Counted from the first letter of the stretch, positions 1 to 8,929 are shown. The stretch: DNA of 64,000 nt from Pseudomonas protegens (GCF_013407925.2 NZ_CP060201.1:4945001-5009000); one strand, 5' to 3'. Program-made: numbers and translations. The notes: generated by a model from the letters alone, not told the origin.

Positions 1-1
1 C

Positions 2-868
2 GGTTCCTTTTCCGCGGCGGCCCGCGCGCTGGGCAAGGTGCCCTCGGCGGTGAGCATGGGCATTGCCAACCTTGAGGCCGAACTGGGGTACGCCCTGTTC
101 GATCGCAGTCATCGCGAGCCGGTGCCGACGCCCCTGGCGTTGTCGCTCGCGCCCCATGCCCGGCTGATTGCCGATCAGCTCAAGCAGTTGCAGGTGCATG
201 CCATCGAGCTGTCCCTGGGGCTGGAAAGCACACTCTCGATCGCGGTGGTGGATGACATCGACAAGCAGCGGCTGCTGGCGGCCATCAAGCTGCTGGCCGA
301 GCTCTATCCGTTGCTGGACGTGGAAGTCCTCAGCGCTCCGCAGGATGACGTGCTGCAGTTGCTGCACAGCGGACGGGTCAGCGTTGGCGTGGCCTTTGCC
401 GGCCTGAGCGTGAATGCCCTGGAGTACTTCCAGTACGCCGGCAGTGAACGGATCATCGCCTGCATTTCACCCCGGCATCCGCTGTTCCTGGCCAGCGAGG
501 GGGCGCTGTATCTGGAGGAGTTGATCCGGGTTCGCCAGGTGGTGGTGGCCAGCCGCGACCTGCCCATCAGCGATACCCGGCCCCTGGTGGGCGAGTCGCT
601 GTGGCGCACCGACAGCCTGGCCATGGCCCTGCACATGGTGGAGGCGGGGATCGGCTGGGGCAATTTCCCGCTGTCGGTGATCCAGCCGCTGCTGGCGGCA
701 GGTCGCTTGCAGCGCTTGACGTTCAAGAATCTCGACAACGGCCTGTCGTTGCCGGTGCATGCGGTGTGGCTCAAGAGCCGGCCACTGCAGAAGGGCGCCC
801 TGGCCCTGGTGCAGTTGCTCAGTGGCGAAGATCCGGCGCTGGGGCCGCCGCCCGGCCCCGGGTTCTAG
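2..868 (+). CDS. LysR-family regulator, 5' end outside window
   Basis: The frame is already open at the window edge, so the start codon and first helices lie upstream; 288 residues are visible. They begin with the second half of a LysR winged helix-turn-helix (AARALGKVPSAVSMGIANLE, then ALFDR) and continue through an ordinary LysR effector-binding domain. An internal GTG at position 38 could start a 276-residue product, but it would cut through the DNA-binding domain, so I reject it. The gene converges on the next LysR gene with a 4-bp tail overlap. Target and ligand cannot be inferred from what is visible. Confidence 0.88.
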   Translation, partial: GSFSAAARALGKVPSAVSMGIANLEAELGYALFDRSHREPVPTPLALSLAPHARLIADQLKQLQVHAIELSLGLESTLSIAVVDDIDKQRLLAAIKLLAELYPLLDVEVLSAPQDDVLQLLHSGRVSVGVAFAGLSVNALEYFQYAGSERIIACISPRHPLFLASEGALYLEELIRVRQVVVASRDLPISDTRPLVGESLWRTDSLAMALHMVEAGIGWGNFPLSVIQPLLAAGRLQRLTFKNLDNGLSLPVHAVWLKSRPLQKGALALVQLLSGEDPALGPPPGPGF

Positions 869-1794
869 GCCAGGGCCTGCTGGCGCAACCAGCGCAGCAG
901 TTGGCCGGCCGCCGAGTCGTCGCTGATCGCCTGGGTCGAGAGCAGGTAGTAGGCGCTGCCGTCGGCGACGAAGCCGCAAGGGGCGCACAGCAGTCCGTCG
1001 CGCAGGTCGTCGCGCACCAGTTGCCAGGGGGCGATGGCCAGTCCCAAGCCCGCCACCGCCGCTTGCAGGCTGAAGTAGAAATGCTCGAAGACTTGCTCCT
1101 GAGGAGCCTGCGACAGCGGCAGCTGACGCAATTGCAGCCATTGTTCCCAGGCTTGCGGCCGGGTGGCGCTGTGCAGGCGCGGGGCGTGCTCCGCGAGGAC
1201 CGGCTGCTGGTTCGACTCTGGCGTCCAGTCAGCCTGTTTGTCCGGGCGGCACACCGGGCCAATGGCTTCGTCGAACAGCCAGTGGGCCTGGGTCTGGTGG
1301 TCCCAGGCGAAATCATTGCGGCGGATCGCCAGGTCGATGCCGGCGTTGAACGAGAAGGGCCCGCCACCCGCCAGCAACTGGATCGATATTTCCGGGTGAG
1401 CGGCCTGGAACTCCGGCAGGCGTGGAATCAGCCAGCGCATCAGCAGGGTCGGTTCGCAGGACAGCACCAGCGGCGCCTCGGGGTCCGGTGCCCGCAGGCG
1501 GCGGCTGGTGTTTTCGATCAGGTCCAGGGCCTGGGTCACGCTGTGCAGCAGTTCGGCCCCGGCCGAGGTGAGAAACACCCGGTGACTGCGGCGTTCGAAC
1601 AAAGCGGTGCCCAGGTCTTCTTCCAGGCTGCGCACGGCGCGGCTGATGGCGCCGTGGGTCAGGTGCAGGGCGGTGCCGGCCAGGGTGAAACTCTCCAGGC
1701 GCGCGGCGGCTTCGAAGCAGCGCAGGGCGCCGAGGGGCGGCAGGCGTCGGCGCGATGTCTGTGAGTTTTTATCACCAAGAGTGTCAGTTTTCAT
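865..1794 (-). CDS. LysR-family regulator, GcvA-like type
   Basis: The protein has 309 residues. The LysR helix-turn-helix sits at about residues 20-80 (GALRCFEAAARLESFTLAG, then LTHGAISRAVRSLEEDLG and ALFER). The preceding LPPLGALRCFEAAARL segment is typical of the GcvA/AmpR branch. The rest is a two-lobed effector domain. The gene is divergent from the LysE-type exporter that begins 66 bp away, the classic arrangement of a LysR activator controlling an amino-acid exporter. I infer that it controls that exporter; the effector, perhaps an amino acid, is unknown. Confidence 0.9.
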   Translation of the reverse strand: MKTDTLGDKNSQTSRRRLPPLGALRCFEAAARLESFTLAGTALHLTHGAISRAVRSLEEDLGTALFERRSHRVFLTSAGAELLHSVTQALDLIENTSRRLRAPDPEAPLVLSCEPTLLMRWLIPRLPEFQAAHPEISIQLLAGGGPFSFNAGIDLAIRRNDFAWDHQTQAHWLFDEAIGPVCRPDKQADWTPESNQQPVLAEHAPRLHSATRPQAWEQWLQLRQLPLSQAPQEQVFEHFYFSLQAAVAGLGLAIAPWQLVRDDLRDGLLCAPCGFVADGSAYYLLSTQAISDDSAAGQLLRWLRQQALA

Positions 1795-1860
1795 CGTTGG
1801 CCCTACCCCTGAAGATCCCCATACAGTAGCGCCAGATTGTATAACCGAGGCGTAGGCAAC

Positions 1861-2478
1861 GTGACAGAACTGTTAGTCGTAATCACCATCACCATTCTCG
1901 CGGTACTCAGTCCCGGGGCCGATTTTGCCCTGGTTACCCGTAACAGCCTGATGCTCTCGCGCCGTCACGGCGTGCTGACCGCGGTGGGAATCGGACTCGG
2001 GGTCATGCTGCATATCGGCTACAGCCTGCTGGGGGTGGGGCTGCTGTTGCAGCAGTCGCCGCTGTGGTTCACCGGGCTGAAGCTCGCCGGGGCGCTGTAC
2101 CTGATCTACCTGGGCATCCGCTTGTTGCGCAGTCCCGCCCAGGGGCCGCAGGAAGTGGCGGGGCGTGGCCAGGTGTCGTCCTGGGCGGCCCTGCGCAGCG
2201 GTTTCCTGACCAATGCGCTGAATCCGAAGACGATGATTTTCGTCCTCAGCCTGTTCATGCAGGTGATCCAGCCGGGCACCGGGTTGTCGCTGCAGATCGG
2301 CTACGGGGCGATCATCGTCCTGGCCCACGTTCTGTGGTTCGTGGCCGTGGCGCTGTTCTTTTCGGCGCCGGCCATTGCCGACCGGCTGATGGGCTACAAG
2401 CGCCGTATCGATCAGCTGTTCGGGCTGGTGCTGATCGGCTTTGGACTGCTGCTCAGTGTGCTGGGCGTGCAGCCCTGA
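1861..2478 (+). CDS. LysE/RhtB-family amino-acid exporter
   Basis: This 205-residue inner-membrane protein carries the LysE/RhtB hallmark LSPGADFALVTRNSL near the N-terminus, followed by about five to six hydrophobic segments (GVLTAVGIGLGVMLHIGYSL; GALYLIYLGIRLL). The family exports small amino acids or homoserine lactone-like compounds by proton antiport. I chose GTG at 1861 because GAGG lies 10 bases upstream; a TTG at 1837 would add eight residues that do not fit the family start. It is divergent from a LysR gene that probably regulates it, and ends 4 bp before the convergent gntR. Confidence 0.88.
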   Translation: MTELLVVITITILAVLSPGADFALVTRNSLMLSRRHGVLTAVGIGLGVMLHIGYSLLGVGLLLQQSPLWFTGLKLAGALYLIYLGIRLLRSPAQGPQEVAGRGQVSSWAALRSGFLTNALNPKTMIFVLSLFMQVIQPGTGLSLQIGYGAIIVLAHVLWFVAVALFFSAPAIADRLMGYKRRIDQLFGLVLIGFGLLLSVLGVQP

Positions 2479-2482
2479 GCCC

Positions 2483-3514
2483 TCAGGTGCTTTCCCGGAT
2501 TCGCAGTTCGAAGCCCATGTCCACCACGGGCTCGGTCACGCTGTTACCGGCCAGCAGGGTCAGCATCTGCTCGGCGGCGCGGCGGCCGATGGCTTCCCTG
2601 GGAGTGCTGATGCTGCTCAGGCGCGGCACCATGTGCTCCGAGGACGGCAGGTCGTTGAACCCCAGTACCGCGACTTGTTCGGGGACCTTGATCCCGCAGC
2701 GCATGGCTTCCAGCAGGGCGCCCTGGGCCAGGTCGTCGTTGCCGAAGAAGATGGCGTCCACTTGCGGCTGGCTCTGCATCAATTGCAGGAACAGTTCACC
2801 GCCCAGGCCGACCGAGGACGGACGCGGGGTCAGCAGTTCCAGATCGGGGTTGTACAGCCCGGCTTCCTGCAGGGCGCGGCGGAAACCTTCGCCGCGCAGC
2901 AGGGTGCGTTGATCCAGCTGTGCGCCGACGTAGGCCAGGTGCTTGCGACCACGGGAAATCAGGTGCCGGGCGGCAGTCTCGCCCGCGTTCAACTGGGAGA
3001 AGCCCACGCAGTTGAGCCCGGCGCCGGAGTCCAGATCCATCATGTAGACGCAGGGAATGTTGTTGGCCTCGATCATCCGCCGGGAGCTTTCGGTGCGGTC
3101 GAAACCGGTCAGCAGCAGCCCGCGCGGCTGGTAGGTCATGTAGTTGCGCAGCAGGTTCTCTTCTTCGTCCCGGGAATAGTGGTAGTTGCCGATCAGCACT
3201 TCGAAGCCCTTGGGCCGCAGGACCTGATGAATGGCTTCCAGGGTTTCGATGAACAGCAGGTTGGACAGCGACGGCACCAGCACCACCACCGACTGGCTCT
3301 GGGCCGAGGCCAGGGCACGGGCGGCGGAGTTGACCACGTAGTTCAGCTCTTGCGCGGCCTTCTGCACTTTCTCAACCAGCTCGGTGGCCACGCTGCTGAC
3401 GCCGCGCAACGCCCGGGAGGCGGTGATCGGACTGACACCGGCCAGTCGCGCCACTTCGTTGAGGGTAGGGCGCCCCGTGGTACGGGAGCTTTTATCGTTT
3501 TTATGAGGGGTCAT
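2483..3514 (-). CDS. gntR: Gluconate utilisation repressor GntR (LacI family)
   Basis: This 343-residue LacI-family repressor has an N-terminal helix-turn-helix (TLNEVARLAGVSPITASRAL) at about residues 17-36, a hinge helix (SAARALASAQSQSVVVLVPS) and a periplasmic-binding-like sugar-acid domain. I use the ATG at 3514; a TTG 15 bases upstream is open but less likely. It is divergent from gluconokinase and gluconate permease. Sites matching the GntR operator described in P. aeruginosa lie in its own promoter region and ahead of gntK and gntT. By analogy it represses all three transcription units until gluconate or its phosphate binds. Confidence 0.95.
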   Translation of the reverse strand: MTPHKNDKSSRTTGRPTLNEVARLAGVSPITASRALRGVSSVATELVEKVQKAAQELNYVVNSAARALASAQSQSVVVLVPSLSNLLFIETLEAIHQVLRPKGFEVLIGNYHYSRDEEENLLRNYMTYQPRGLLLTGFDRTESSRRMIEANNIPCVYMMDLDSGAGLNCVGFSQLNAGETAARHLISRGRKHLAYVGAQLDQRTLLRGEGFRRALQEAGLYNPDLELLTPRPSSVGLGGELFLQLMQSQPQVDAIFFGNDDLAQGALLEAMRCGIKVPEQVAVLGFNDLPSSEHMVPRLSSISTPREAIGRRAAEQMLTLLAGNSVTEPVVDMGFELRIREST

Positions 3515-3543
3515 CAGACGGCTTGCCAAACAAAATTCAAGTC

Positions 3544-3557
3544 ACTAAGGTAGCGCT
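3544..3557 (+). promoter_or_regulatory. GntR operator, gntR promoter site
   Basis: ACTAAGGTAGCGCT is an exact match to the P. aeruginosa GntR operator as I recall it (AC-N-AAG-N-TAGCGCT). It lies 30 bp ahead of the gntR start, consistent with autorepression. The extended core GGTAGCGCTGTCC is a near-palindrome centred on AGCGCT, as expected for a LacI-family dimer. Confidence 0.75.
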
Positions 3558-3697
3558 GTCCTGAAACAGCTGCAATGCGTGAGCGAGGTGTGCCTGACCC
3601 TCGCTCTTTGGTTTGGCGGACTATATACGCGGCAACCCACAAAAATGACAAGAAGGCGTCGGCAGACACTGTTTTTGTACTAGAACTAGAACTAGCG

Positions 3698-3711
3698 AAG
3701 GTAGCGCTGTC
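3698..3711 (+). promoter_or_regulatory. GntR operator, gntK promoter site
   Basis: AAGGTAGCGCTGTC repeats the core of the site near gntR and stands 19 bp before the gntK ATG, so a bound repressor would block gntK transcription. The 5' AC dinucleotide of the consensus is replaced by GC. Immediately upstream are CTAGAA hexamer repeats. Confidence 0.7.
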
Positions 3712-3729
3712 TGCGCGCTGAGGTGTTAC

Positions 3730-4263
3730 ATGAGTCAACCAATTACCGCCCTGGTCATCATGGGTGTTGCCGGCTGTGGCAAATCCAGCGTCAGTCAGGC
3801 CCTGTGCCAGCGCAGCGGCGCCACGGCCATTGAAGGCGATACGTTCCACCCTGCCGCCAATATCGCCAAGATGAGTGCCGGCATTCCTCTCGACGACGAC
3901 GACCGCGCCGGCTGGCTCGACAGCCTCTGCGAGGAGTTGCGTCGGACCCTGGCCGCCGGTCAGCGTCCGGTGCTGACCTGCTCGGCGCTGAAGCGCAAAT
4001 ACCGTGAACGCCTGCGCGCCGCCACCCCCGGCCTGGGTTTCATCTTTCTCGAACTGACTCCAGCAGTCGCCGCCGATCGCGTGGCGCACCGGCCAGGGCA
4101 TTTCATGCCTTCGACCCTGATCGACAGTCAGTTCGCCACCCTCGAATCCCCGGTGGGGGAGCCGCTCACCCTGGCCCTGGATGCCAGCACCCTGAGCGTC
4201 CAGCGCCTGGCCGAACTGGCCAATCAATGGTGGCTGGAGCACGGCCTTGAACCTTCACATTGA
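3730..4263 (+). CDS. gntK: Gluconokinase
   Basis: This 177-residue P-loop kinase phosphorylates gluconate to 6-phosphogluconate with ATP, in the cytoplasm. The Walker A motif GVAGCGKS is at residues 12-19; EGDTFHPAANIAKMSAGIPL supplies the gluconokinase signature, and a CSALKRKYR segment follows in the lid/base region. Length and motifs match the bacterial GntK/IdnK family. It lies between gntR and the permease, each transcription unit preceded by a GntR-like operator. GntK provides the phosphorylative entry of gluconate into the Entner-Doudoroff pathway. Confidence 0.96.
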   Translation: MSQPITALVIMGVAGCGKSSVSQALCQRSGATAIEGDTFHPAANIAKMSAGIPLDDDDRAGWLDSLCEELRRTLAAGQRPVLTCSALKRKYRERLRAATPGLGFIFLELTPAVAADRVAHRPGHFMPSTLIDSQFATLESPVGEPLTLALDASTLSVQRLAELANQWWLEHGLEPSH

Positions 4264-4277
4264 GTGCTGGCTCGAAA

Positions 4278-4292
4278 TAGGTAGCGCTATCC
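4278..4292 (+). promoter_or_regulatory. GntR operator, gntT promoter site
   Basis: TAGGTAGCGCTATCC sits in the gap between gntK and gntT. It shares the AGGTAGCGCT core with the two upstream sites and is the most symmetrical of the three (GATAGCGCTACC on the other strand). This suggests that the permease has its own GntR-controlled promoter. Confidence 0.65.
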
Positions 4293-4347
4293 CACTCGGC
4301 CCTTGTTTTTAACGCTTAAATAAAAACAACAAACCGGAGGCAATCCC

Positions 4348-5700
4348 ATGTTTGGCATGTCCCAAGAGACCTATCTGCTGGTTGATGCAGTGGTCACTAT
4401 CATCGGCCTGATCGTGTTGATCACCCGATTCAAGCTGCATCCCTTTATTGCCCTGACCATCGCCGCGGGGTTCCTCGGCCTGACCTCGGGCATGCCAGTG
4501 GACAAGATCATCAAGGCGTTCCAGGACGGCTTTGGTGGCGTGCTCGGTTTTGTCGGCATCATCCTGGCCCTGGGCACCATGCTCGGCAAGATGATGGCCG
4601 AGTCCGGCGGCGCCGATCAGATCGCCCAGACCCTGATCCGCTCGTTCGGCAAGGAGCGGGTGCAGTGGGCGATGATGTTCGCCGCGTTCCTGGTGGGCAT
4701 CCCGCTGTTCTTCGAGATCGGCTTCGTGCTGCTGATCCCGCTGGTGTTCATCGTCGCCCGGCGTACCGGGGTGTCGCTGATCAAGATCGGCATTCCGCTG
4801 CTCGCCGGCCTGTCGGCGGTGCACGGCCTGGTGCCGCCGCATCCGGGGCCGCTGCTGGCCATCGGCGTGTTCGGCGCCGACATCGGCAAGACCATTCTCT
4901 ACGGCCTGATCGTTGCCCTGCCGACCGCCATCATTGCCGGTCCGATCTACGGCACATTCATCGCCAAGTACATCCCGGGCCACCCGTCCCAGGAACTGGT
5001 GGACCAGCTGGCCCGTGAAAACACCTCGCAGAACCTGCCCAGCTTCAGCGTGACCCTGCTGACCGTGCTGCTGCCGGTGTTCCTGATGCTGCTCAAGACC
5101 TTCGCCGACGTGGCGTTGCCGGACGGGCATTTCTTCCGCATCTGGATGGACATGATCGGCCACCCGATCAGTGCCTTGCTGCTGGCCCTGCTGCTGTCGC
5201 TCTACACCTTCGGCTACAAGCAGGGCATCGGCTCCAAGCAGATCCTCGGCCTGCTCGACGCCAGCCTGGCGCCTACCGCGGCGATCATCCTGATCATCGG
5301 TGCCGGCGGCGGTTTCAAGCAGATGCTGGTGACCAGCGGCGTGGGTGACGTGATCGGCCATATGGCGGTCAACGCGCAGATCTCGCCGATCCTCCTGGCC
5401 TGGCTGGTGGCGGCGGTGATTCGTATTGCCACCGGTTCGGCCACCGTGGCCACCATCACCGGCGCCGGCATCGTGGTGCCGGTGGTGGGGATGATTCCCG
5501 GGGTCAACCGCGAACTGCTGGTGCTGGCCACCGGTGCCGGCTCCTTGATCCTGTCCCACGTCAACGACGCCGGGTTCTGGCTGGTCAAGCAGTACTTCAA
5601 CATGACCGTGGCCGAGACGTTCAAGACCTGGACGGCGATGGAAACCATCCTCTCGGTGGTGGGCCTGATCTTTATCCTGTTGTTGTCGCTGGTGGTTTAA
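4348..5700 (+). CDS. gntT: Gluconate:H+ symporter (GntP/GntT family)
   Basis: This 450-residue polytopic membrane protein has about 12-14 hydrophobic segments and the GntP-family signatures MLGKMMAESGGADQIAQTL, VHGLVPPHPGPLLAIGVFG and ATGSATVATITGAGIVVPV, with a LSHVNDAGFWLVKQYF motif near the C-terminus. The family takes up gluconate with protons. CCGGAGG provides the ribosome binding site. It follows gluconokinase with a GntR-like operator in the 84-bp gap and is followed by a REP element and a strong hairpin terminator. Confidence 0.96.
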   Translation: MFGMSQETYLLVDAVVTIIGLIVLITRFKLHPFIALTIAAGFLGLTSGMPVDKIIKAFQDGFGGVLGFVGIILALGTMLGKMMAESGGADQIAQTLIRSFGKERVQWAMMFAAFLVGIPLFFEIGFVLLIPLVFIVARRTGVSLIKIGIPLLAGLSAVHGLVPPHPGPLLAIGVFGADIGKTILYGLIVALPTAIIAGPIYGTFIAKYIPGHPSQELVDQLARENTSQNLPSFSVTLLTVLLPVFLMLLKTFADVALPDGHFFRIWMDMIGHPISALLLALLLSLYTFGYKQGIGSKQILGLLDASLAPTAAIILIIGAGGGFKQMLVTSGVGDVIGHMAVNAQISPILLAWLVAAVIRIATGSATVATITGAGIVVPVVGMIPGVNRELLVLATGAGSLILSHVNDAGFWLVKQYFNMTVAETFKTWTAMETILSVVGLIFILLLSLVV

Positions 5701-5710
5701 GAGCTTCGCC

Positions 5711-5734
5711 TGTAGGAGCGGGCTTGCCCGCGAA
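5711..5734. repeat. Pseudomonas REP element
   Basis: TGTAGGAGC followed by GGGCTTGCCCGCGAA forms the short imperfect palindrome typical of dispersed REP sequences of the P. fluorescens group. It lies just after the gntT stop, between convergent genes, a usual REP location. A related copy is at 27928 and a reversed variant at 58468. Confidence 0.8.
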
Positions 5735-5753
5735 AAACCGCCAGCACGGCCAC

Positions 5754-5781
5754 AAAAAAACCGCATCACTGCGGTTTTTTT
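5754..5781. terminator. Bidirectional intrinsic terminator between gntT and alaC
   Basis: A run of seven A, CCGCA, the loop TCAC, TGCGG and a run of seven T form a 12-bp stem that works in both orientations. It lies in the gap between the convergent gntT and alaC genes and can terminate both transcripts. Confidence 0.9.
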
Positions 5782-5796
5782 GTGCCTGAAGGCGTC

Positions 5797-7008
5797 TCAG
5801 CTTTTCTGCACCAGCCCGTCGGCGCGGAACATGCTGCGAATGCCGCGCACCGCCTGGCGAATCCGGTCCTGGTTCTCGATCAGGGCGAAGCGCACGTGAT
5901 CGTCGCCGTACTCACCGAAACCCACCCCCGGCGACACGCAGACCTTGGCTTCGGCCAGCAGCTTCTTGGCGAACTCCAGGGAGCCCAGGTGCGCGTAGGC
6001 CTCGGGAATCTTGGCCCAGACGTACATCGAGGCCTTGGGGTTCTCCACCATCCAGCCCAGTTCGTGCAGGCCCTTGACCAGCACATTGCGCCGCTGCCGG
6101 TATTGCTCGGCAATGTCTTTCACGCACTGCTGGTCGCCTTCCAGGGCGGCAATCGCCGCCACCTGCAACGGGGTGAAGGTGCCGTAGTCGTGGTAGCTCT
6201 TGATCCGCGCCAGGGCGCTGACCAGCTCCGGGTTGCCGACCATGAAGCCGATGCGCCAACCGGCCATGTTGTAGCTCTTGGACAGGGTGAAGAACTCCAC
6301 CGCGATGTCCTTGGCCCCCGGCACCTGCATGATCGACGGGGCTTTCCAGCCGTCGTAGACGATGTCGGCGTAGGCCAGGTCGTGGATCACCAGCACGTCG
6401 TACTGCTTGGCCAGGGCGATCACCCGCTCGAAGAAATCCAGCTCCACGCACTGCGCAGTGGGGTTGGAAGGAAAGCCCAGGATCATCATCTTCGGCTTGG
6501 GGATCGAACCGCGAATGGCCCGCTCCAGCTCGGCGAAGAAGTCCACCCCGGGCACCAGCGGCACCGAGCGCACCTGGGCGCCGGCGATCACCGCGCCGTA
6601 GATGTGGATCGGGTAGCTGGGGTTGGGCACCAGCACCGTGTCGCCCTGGTCCAGGGTGGCCAGCATCAGGTGCGCCAGGCCTTCCTTGGAACCGATGGTG
6701 ACGATGGCTTCGCTTTCCGGGTCGATGTCGACCTCGTAGCGATCCTTGTACCAGCGGGAAATCGCCCGGCGCAGCCGTGGAATGCCTTTGGAGGTGGAGT
6801 AGCCGTGGGTGTCCTCGCGCTGTGCAACGGTGACCAGTTTTTCGACGATGTGCGGCGGAGTCGCGCCGTCGGGGTTGCCCATGCTCAAGTCGATGATGTC
6901 TTCGCCGCGCCGACGCGCAGCCATCTTCAGCTCGGCAGTGATATTGAACACGTAAGGGGGGAGACGATCGATGCGCGCAAAGCGGCGCGGCGAACCTTGT
7001 TCGGCCAT
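5797..7008 (-). CDS. alaC: Glutamate-pyruvate (alanine) transaminase AlaC
   Basis: This 403-residue fold-type I PLP aminotransferase makes alanine from pyruvate and glutamate. The PLP lysine is K244 in SLSK-type context ([17 protein letters not shown]); FPSNPTAQ (about 179-186) and HDLAY with Asp210 are the expected cofactor contacts, and [14 protein letters not shown] carries the C-terminal substrate arginine. The ATG at 7008 matches the AlaC N-terminus; an upstream in-frame start would add 63 low-complexity residues and is not credible. The gene is monocistronic, convergent with gntT and divergent from a LysE-type exporter. Confidence 0.94.
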   Translation of the reverse strand: MAEQGSPRRFARIDRLPPYVFNITAELKMAARRRGEDIIDLSMGNPDGATPPHIVEKLVTVAQREDTHGYSTSKGIPRLRRAISRWYKDRYEVDIDPESEAIVTIGSKEGLAHLMLATLDQGDTVLVPNPSYPIHIYGAVIAGAQVRSVPLVPGVDFFAELERAIRGSIPKPKMMILGFPSNPTAQCVELDFFERVIALAKQYDVLVIHDLAYADIVYDGWKAPSIMQVPGAKDIAVEFFTLSKSYNMAGWRIGFMVGNPELVSALARIKSYHDYGTFTPLQVAAIAALEGDQQCVKDIAEQYRQRRNVLVKGLHELGWMVENPKASMYVWAKIPEAYAHLGSLEFAKKLLAEAKVCVSPGVGFGEYGDDHVRFALIENQDRIRQAVRGIRSMFRADGLVQKS

Positions 7009-7146
7009 TGTTGCCTCGAAAAGACGTAAGCGCCCGGAACCGTCCGAGCGACGTTGGCCACTGCGGTGGCCTGCGGGGCAGACGATAAAGGCGCTGGCGC
7101 GGGCTTGTCCAGAGGCGCGAAAAATTATTTTTGCGCTGCCGGCGGT

Positions 7147-7176
7147 TTGCCGGGCTGTCGGGTTTGCCGCTATAAC
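7147..7176 (+). promoter_or_regulatory. Candidate sigma-70 promoter for the LysE-type exporter
   Basis: TTGCCG, an 18-bp spacer and TATAAC lie about 108 bp upstream of the exporter gene. The 275-bp divergent region also holds an imperfect GC-flanked A/T palindrome at 7115-7136 (GCGCGAAAAAT ... TTTTTGCGC). The assignment rests only on similarity to consensus. Confidence 0.35.
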
Positions 7177-7283
7177 GTGCACGCTTTTTGCCTGCAAGGA
7201 CGGCGCCCGGCCTCTGCCTGATCCGTTCGGGCGGATCTGACGCCGCTCGGCACCTCTTCGAACAACAGCATCAAACGGGATGA

Positions 7284-7949
7284 ATGATGGAGTTTACCAG
7301 CGGCTTTTTGCTGAGCCTTTCGCTGTGCCTGGACATTGGCGTGGCCAATATCGCGATGATCACCCTGGCCATGCAGCGCGGCTATTTCCAGGGCTTCTGC
7401 CTGGGCCTCGGGACCTGCGTGGGGGACCTGATCTACGCGCTGCTGGCCCTGGCCGGGATGACCGTGCTGCTGCAGTACGAAAGCGTGCGCTGGGTGCTGT
7501 GGCTCGGCGGTTCGGCGCTGTTGGTGTATTTCGCGGCGAAGATGATCTACGCCGCCATTCATCACAGCGCCACACTGGTCACCGCCGGGGAGGCGGACCG
7601 CGGTTCGCCGCGCAAGGAGTTCCTGCGCGGGATCTTCCTGGCCATGTCTTCCCCCAGCGCGATCCTCTGGTTCGCCGCCGTGGGCGGCACCCTGATTGCC
7701 CGATCCGGGGGCGGTACGATCGCCGATTCCGGGTTGTTCCTGGCCGGCTTCTTTTGCGCCGGGCTGGTCTGGACCCTGGGCCTGTGCCTGGCCGCGACCC
7801 AGGGCGGCAAGTTGCTGGGCGACAAGCTGTTGCGCTACTCCTACCTGGCATCTGCGGCGATCTTCTGCTATTTCGCGGTGTACGTGATCCTCTCCGGTTA
7901 TCAGGAGTTCATCGTTGGCGCCGGGTCGGTCGACCTTCCGGCGCTCTGA
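7284..7949 (+). CDS. LysE/RhtB-family amino-acid exporter
   Basis: This 221-residue integral membrane protein begins [19 protein letters not shown] and continues [20 protein letters not shown], a divergent form of the LysE P-G region. About six transmembrane segments follow, including [20 protein letters not shown], which corresponds to the family's N-P-K/F region. Either of two adjacent ATGs (7284 or 7287) could start it; ACGGGA lies just upstream of both. The substrate is unknown, and the neighbouring alanine transaminase does not by itself prove alanine export. Confidence 0.85.
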   Translation: MMEFTSGFLLSLSLCLDIGVANIAMITLAMQRGYFQGFCLGLGTCVGDLIYALLALAGMTVLLQYESVRWVLWLGGSALLVYFAAKMIYAAIHHSATLVTAGEADRGSPRKEFLRGIFLAMSSPSAILWFAAVGGTLIARSGGGTIADSGLFLAGFFCAGLVWTLGLCLAATQGGKLLGDKLLRYSYLASAAIFCYFAVYVILSGYQEFIVGAGSVDLPAL

Positions 7950-8018
7950 TCCTGGCCCTGGCGATTGGCTTCTATACTTGCTGCCGTACCCATCATTTCT
8001 GCGGCAGGAGTGGCATTC

Positions 8019-8507
8019 ATGGATGAGCAAAAACAGGGCGCAGGTCCCGAACCGCGCTTCGAAAGAGAGCGTTTTCTGCTGATCGCCGGCTTCAGCGAGC
8101 GGTTTACCCCAGGCGCCGGTCAGGACATCGGCCAGCTCTGGCAGCGCTTCATCCCCCACATCGGCAAAGTGCCGGGGCAGGTGGATGAGGTGACTTACGG
8201 CGTCTGCTGCAACCCCGATGGCCAGGGCAGCTTCGAATACCTGGCCGGGGTCGAGATCAGCAAGCTCGACGATCTGCCCGAGCGCTATCGCTGGATCGAA
8301 GTGCAGCCGCAGAACTATGCGGTGTTCGAGCACGGCGGCTCCTTGCAGGAGCTTCCCCAGACCTTCAACTACATCTGGAAGACCTGGCTGCCCCAGTCCG
8401 GTCGCGAGGCCGCCGATGCCCCGGAATTCGAGCGCTACAGCGCCGATTTCAACCCCGATACCGGCAGCGGCGTGGTGGAGGTCTGGCTACCGCTCAAAAG
8501 TGCATGA
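8019..8507 (+). CDS. GyrI-like/AraC effector-binding domain protein
   Basis: This 162-residue soluble protein consists of one GyrI-like (SHOCT/AraC_E_bind) small-molecule-binding domain: the first strand FLLIAGFSERFTPGAGQDIG, then TYGVCCNPDGQGSFEYLAGV, YAVFEHGGSLQELPQTFNYI and a C-terminal strand VVEVWLPLKSA. There is no DNA-binding domain. AGGAG lies eight bases before the ATG at 8019; an earlier start at 7965 lacks this signal. Proteins of this kind bind or hydrolyse cationic or hydrophobic small molecules, but no ligand is indicated here. Confidence 0.85.
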   Translation: MDEQKQGAGPEPRFERERFLLIAGFSERFTPGAGQDIGQLWQRFIPHIGKVPGQVDEVTYGVCCNPDGQGSFEYLAGVEISKLDDLPERYRWIEVQPQNYAVFEHGGSLQELPQTFNYIWKTWLPQSGREAADAPEFERYSADFNPDTGSGVVEVWLPLKSA

Positions 8508-8760
8508 TCCCCTCGGGGGCGCTGGCCGGCCCCCGATTCCCCCGGCCTTGGCCGCAATCTATACGCCGTCTTAATACCGCCCCCCGCAATCAGTGTCCGA
8601 CCTTGATACGCCCTCACCTAACCTGCGTGGCGCAGAGGAGAGCGGCGGACGACTCGTTCCCGACTCCCTGCCGGTGCCCATTGCCGGGCGCCTGACCGGT
8701 CGCGCCCCGGGCCGCTGTCTGCGGTTGCGGCGCGGCCTCAATGGATTAAGGGGAAAAGCC

Positions 8761-8859
8761 TTGCTGACACTGGAATTCATCTACGGCGCCAGCGGTTTCT
8801 GCGCCGTGCTGCTGTTTGTCTACCTGGGTTACGCGCTGATCCGTGCCGAGAAATTCTGA
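8761..8859 (+). CDS. kdpF: KdpF, small subunit of the K+-transporting ATPase
   Basis: This 32-residue single-span peptide ends YALIRAEKF, matching the KdpF C-terminus (E. coli YALINAEAF), with a hydrophobic span LLFVYLGYALI. The start is TTG at 8761 with a perfect AAGGGG seven bases upstream; the in-frame extension to 8593 is charged, non-membrane sequence and unlikely. KdpF stabilises the KdpABC complex in the inner membrane. It is the first gene of the kdp locus. Confidence 0.75.
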   Translation: MLTLEFIYGASGFCAVLLFVYLGYALIRAEKF

Positions 8860-8929
8860 TGACCGCACTCAGCGCTACCCCGGCATTTTCATTCGCCCGT
8901 CCGGGCATTCTCGAGAAAGGAAACCAGCC

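Noticed and set aside
601..1764. Forward open frame crossing both LysR genes
   Set aside because: Its translation is low-complexity and it spans the 3' end of one regulator and the antisense of another.
4309..5769. Long reverse-strand open frame opposite gntT
   Set aside because: It is His/Gln/Arg-rich antisense shadow of a conserved membrane protein gene, a normal effect of high GC content.
8593..8760. N-terminal extension of KdpF
   Set aside because: The added 56 residues are charged and lack membrane character; the TTG at 8761 has a perfect ribosome binding site.
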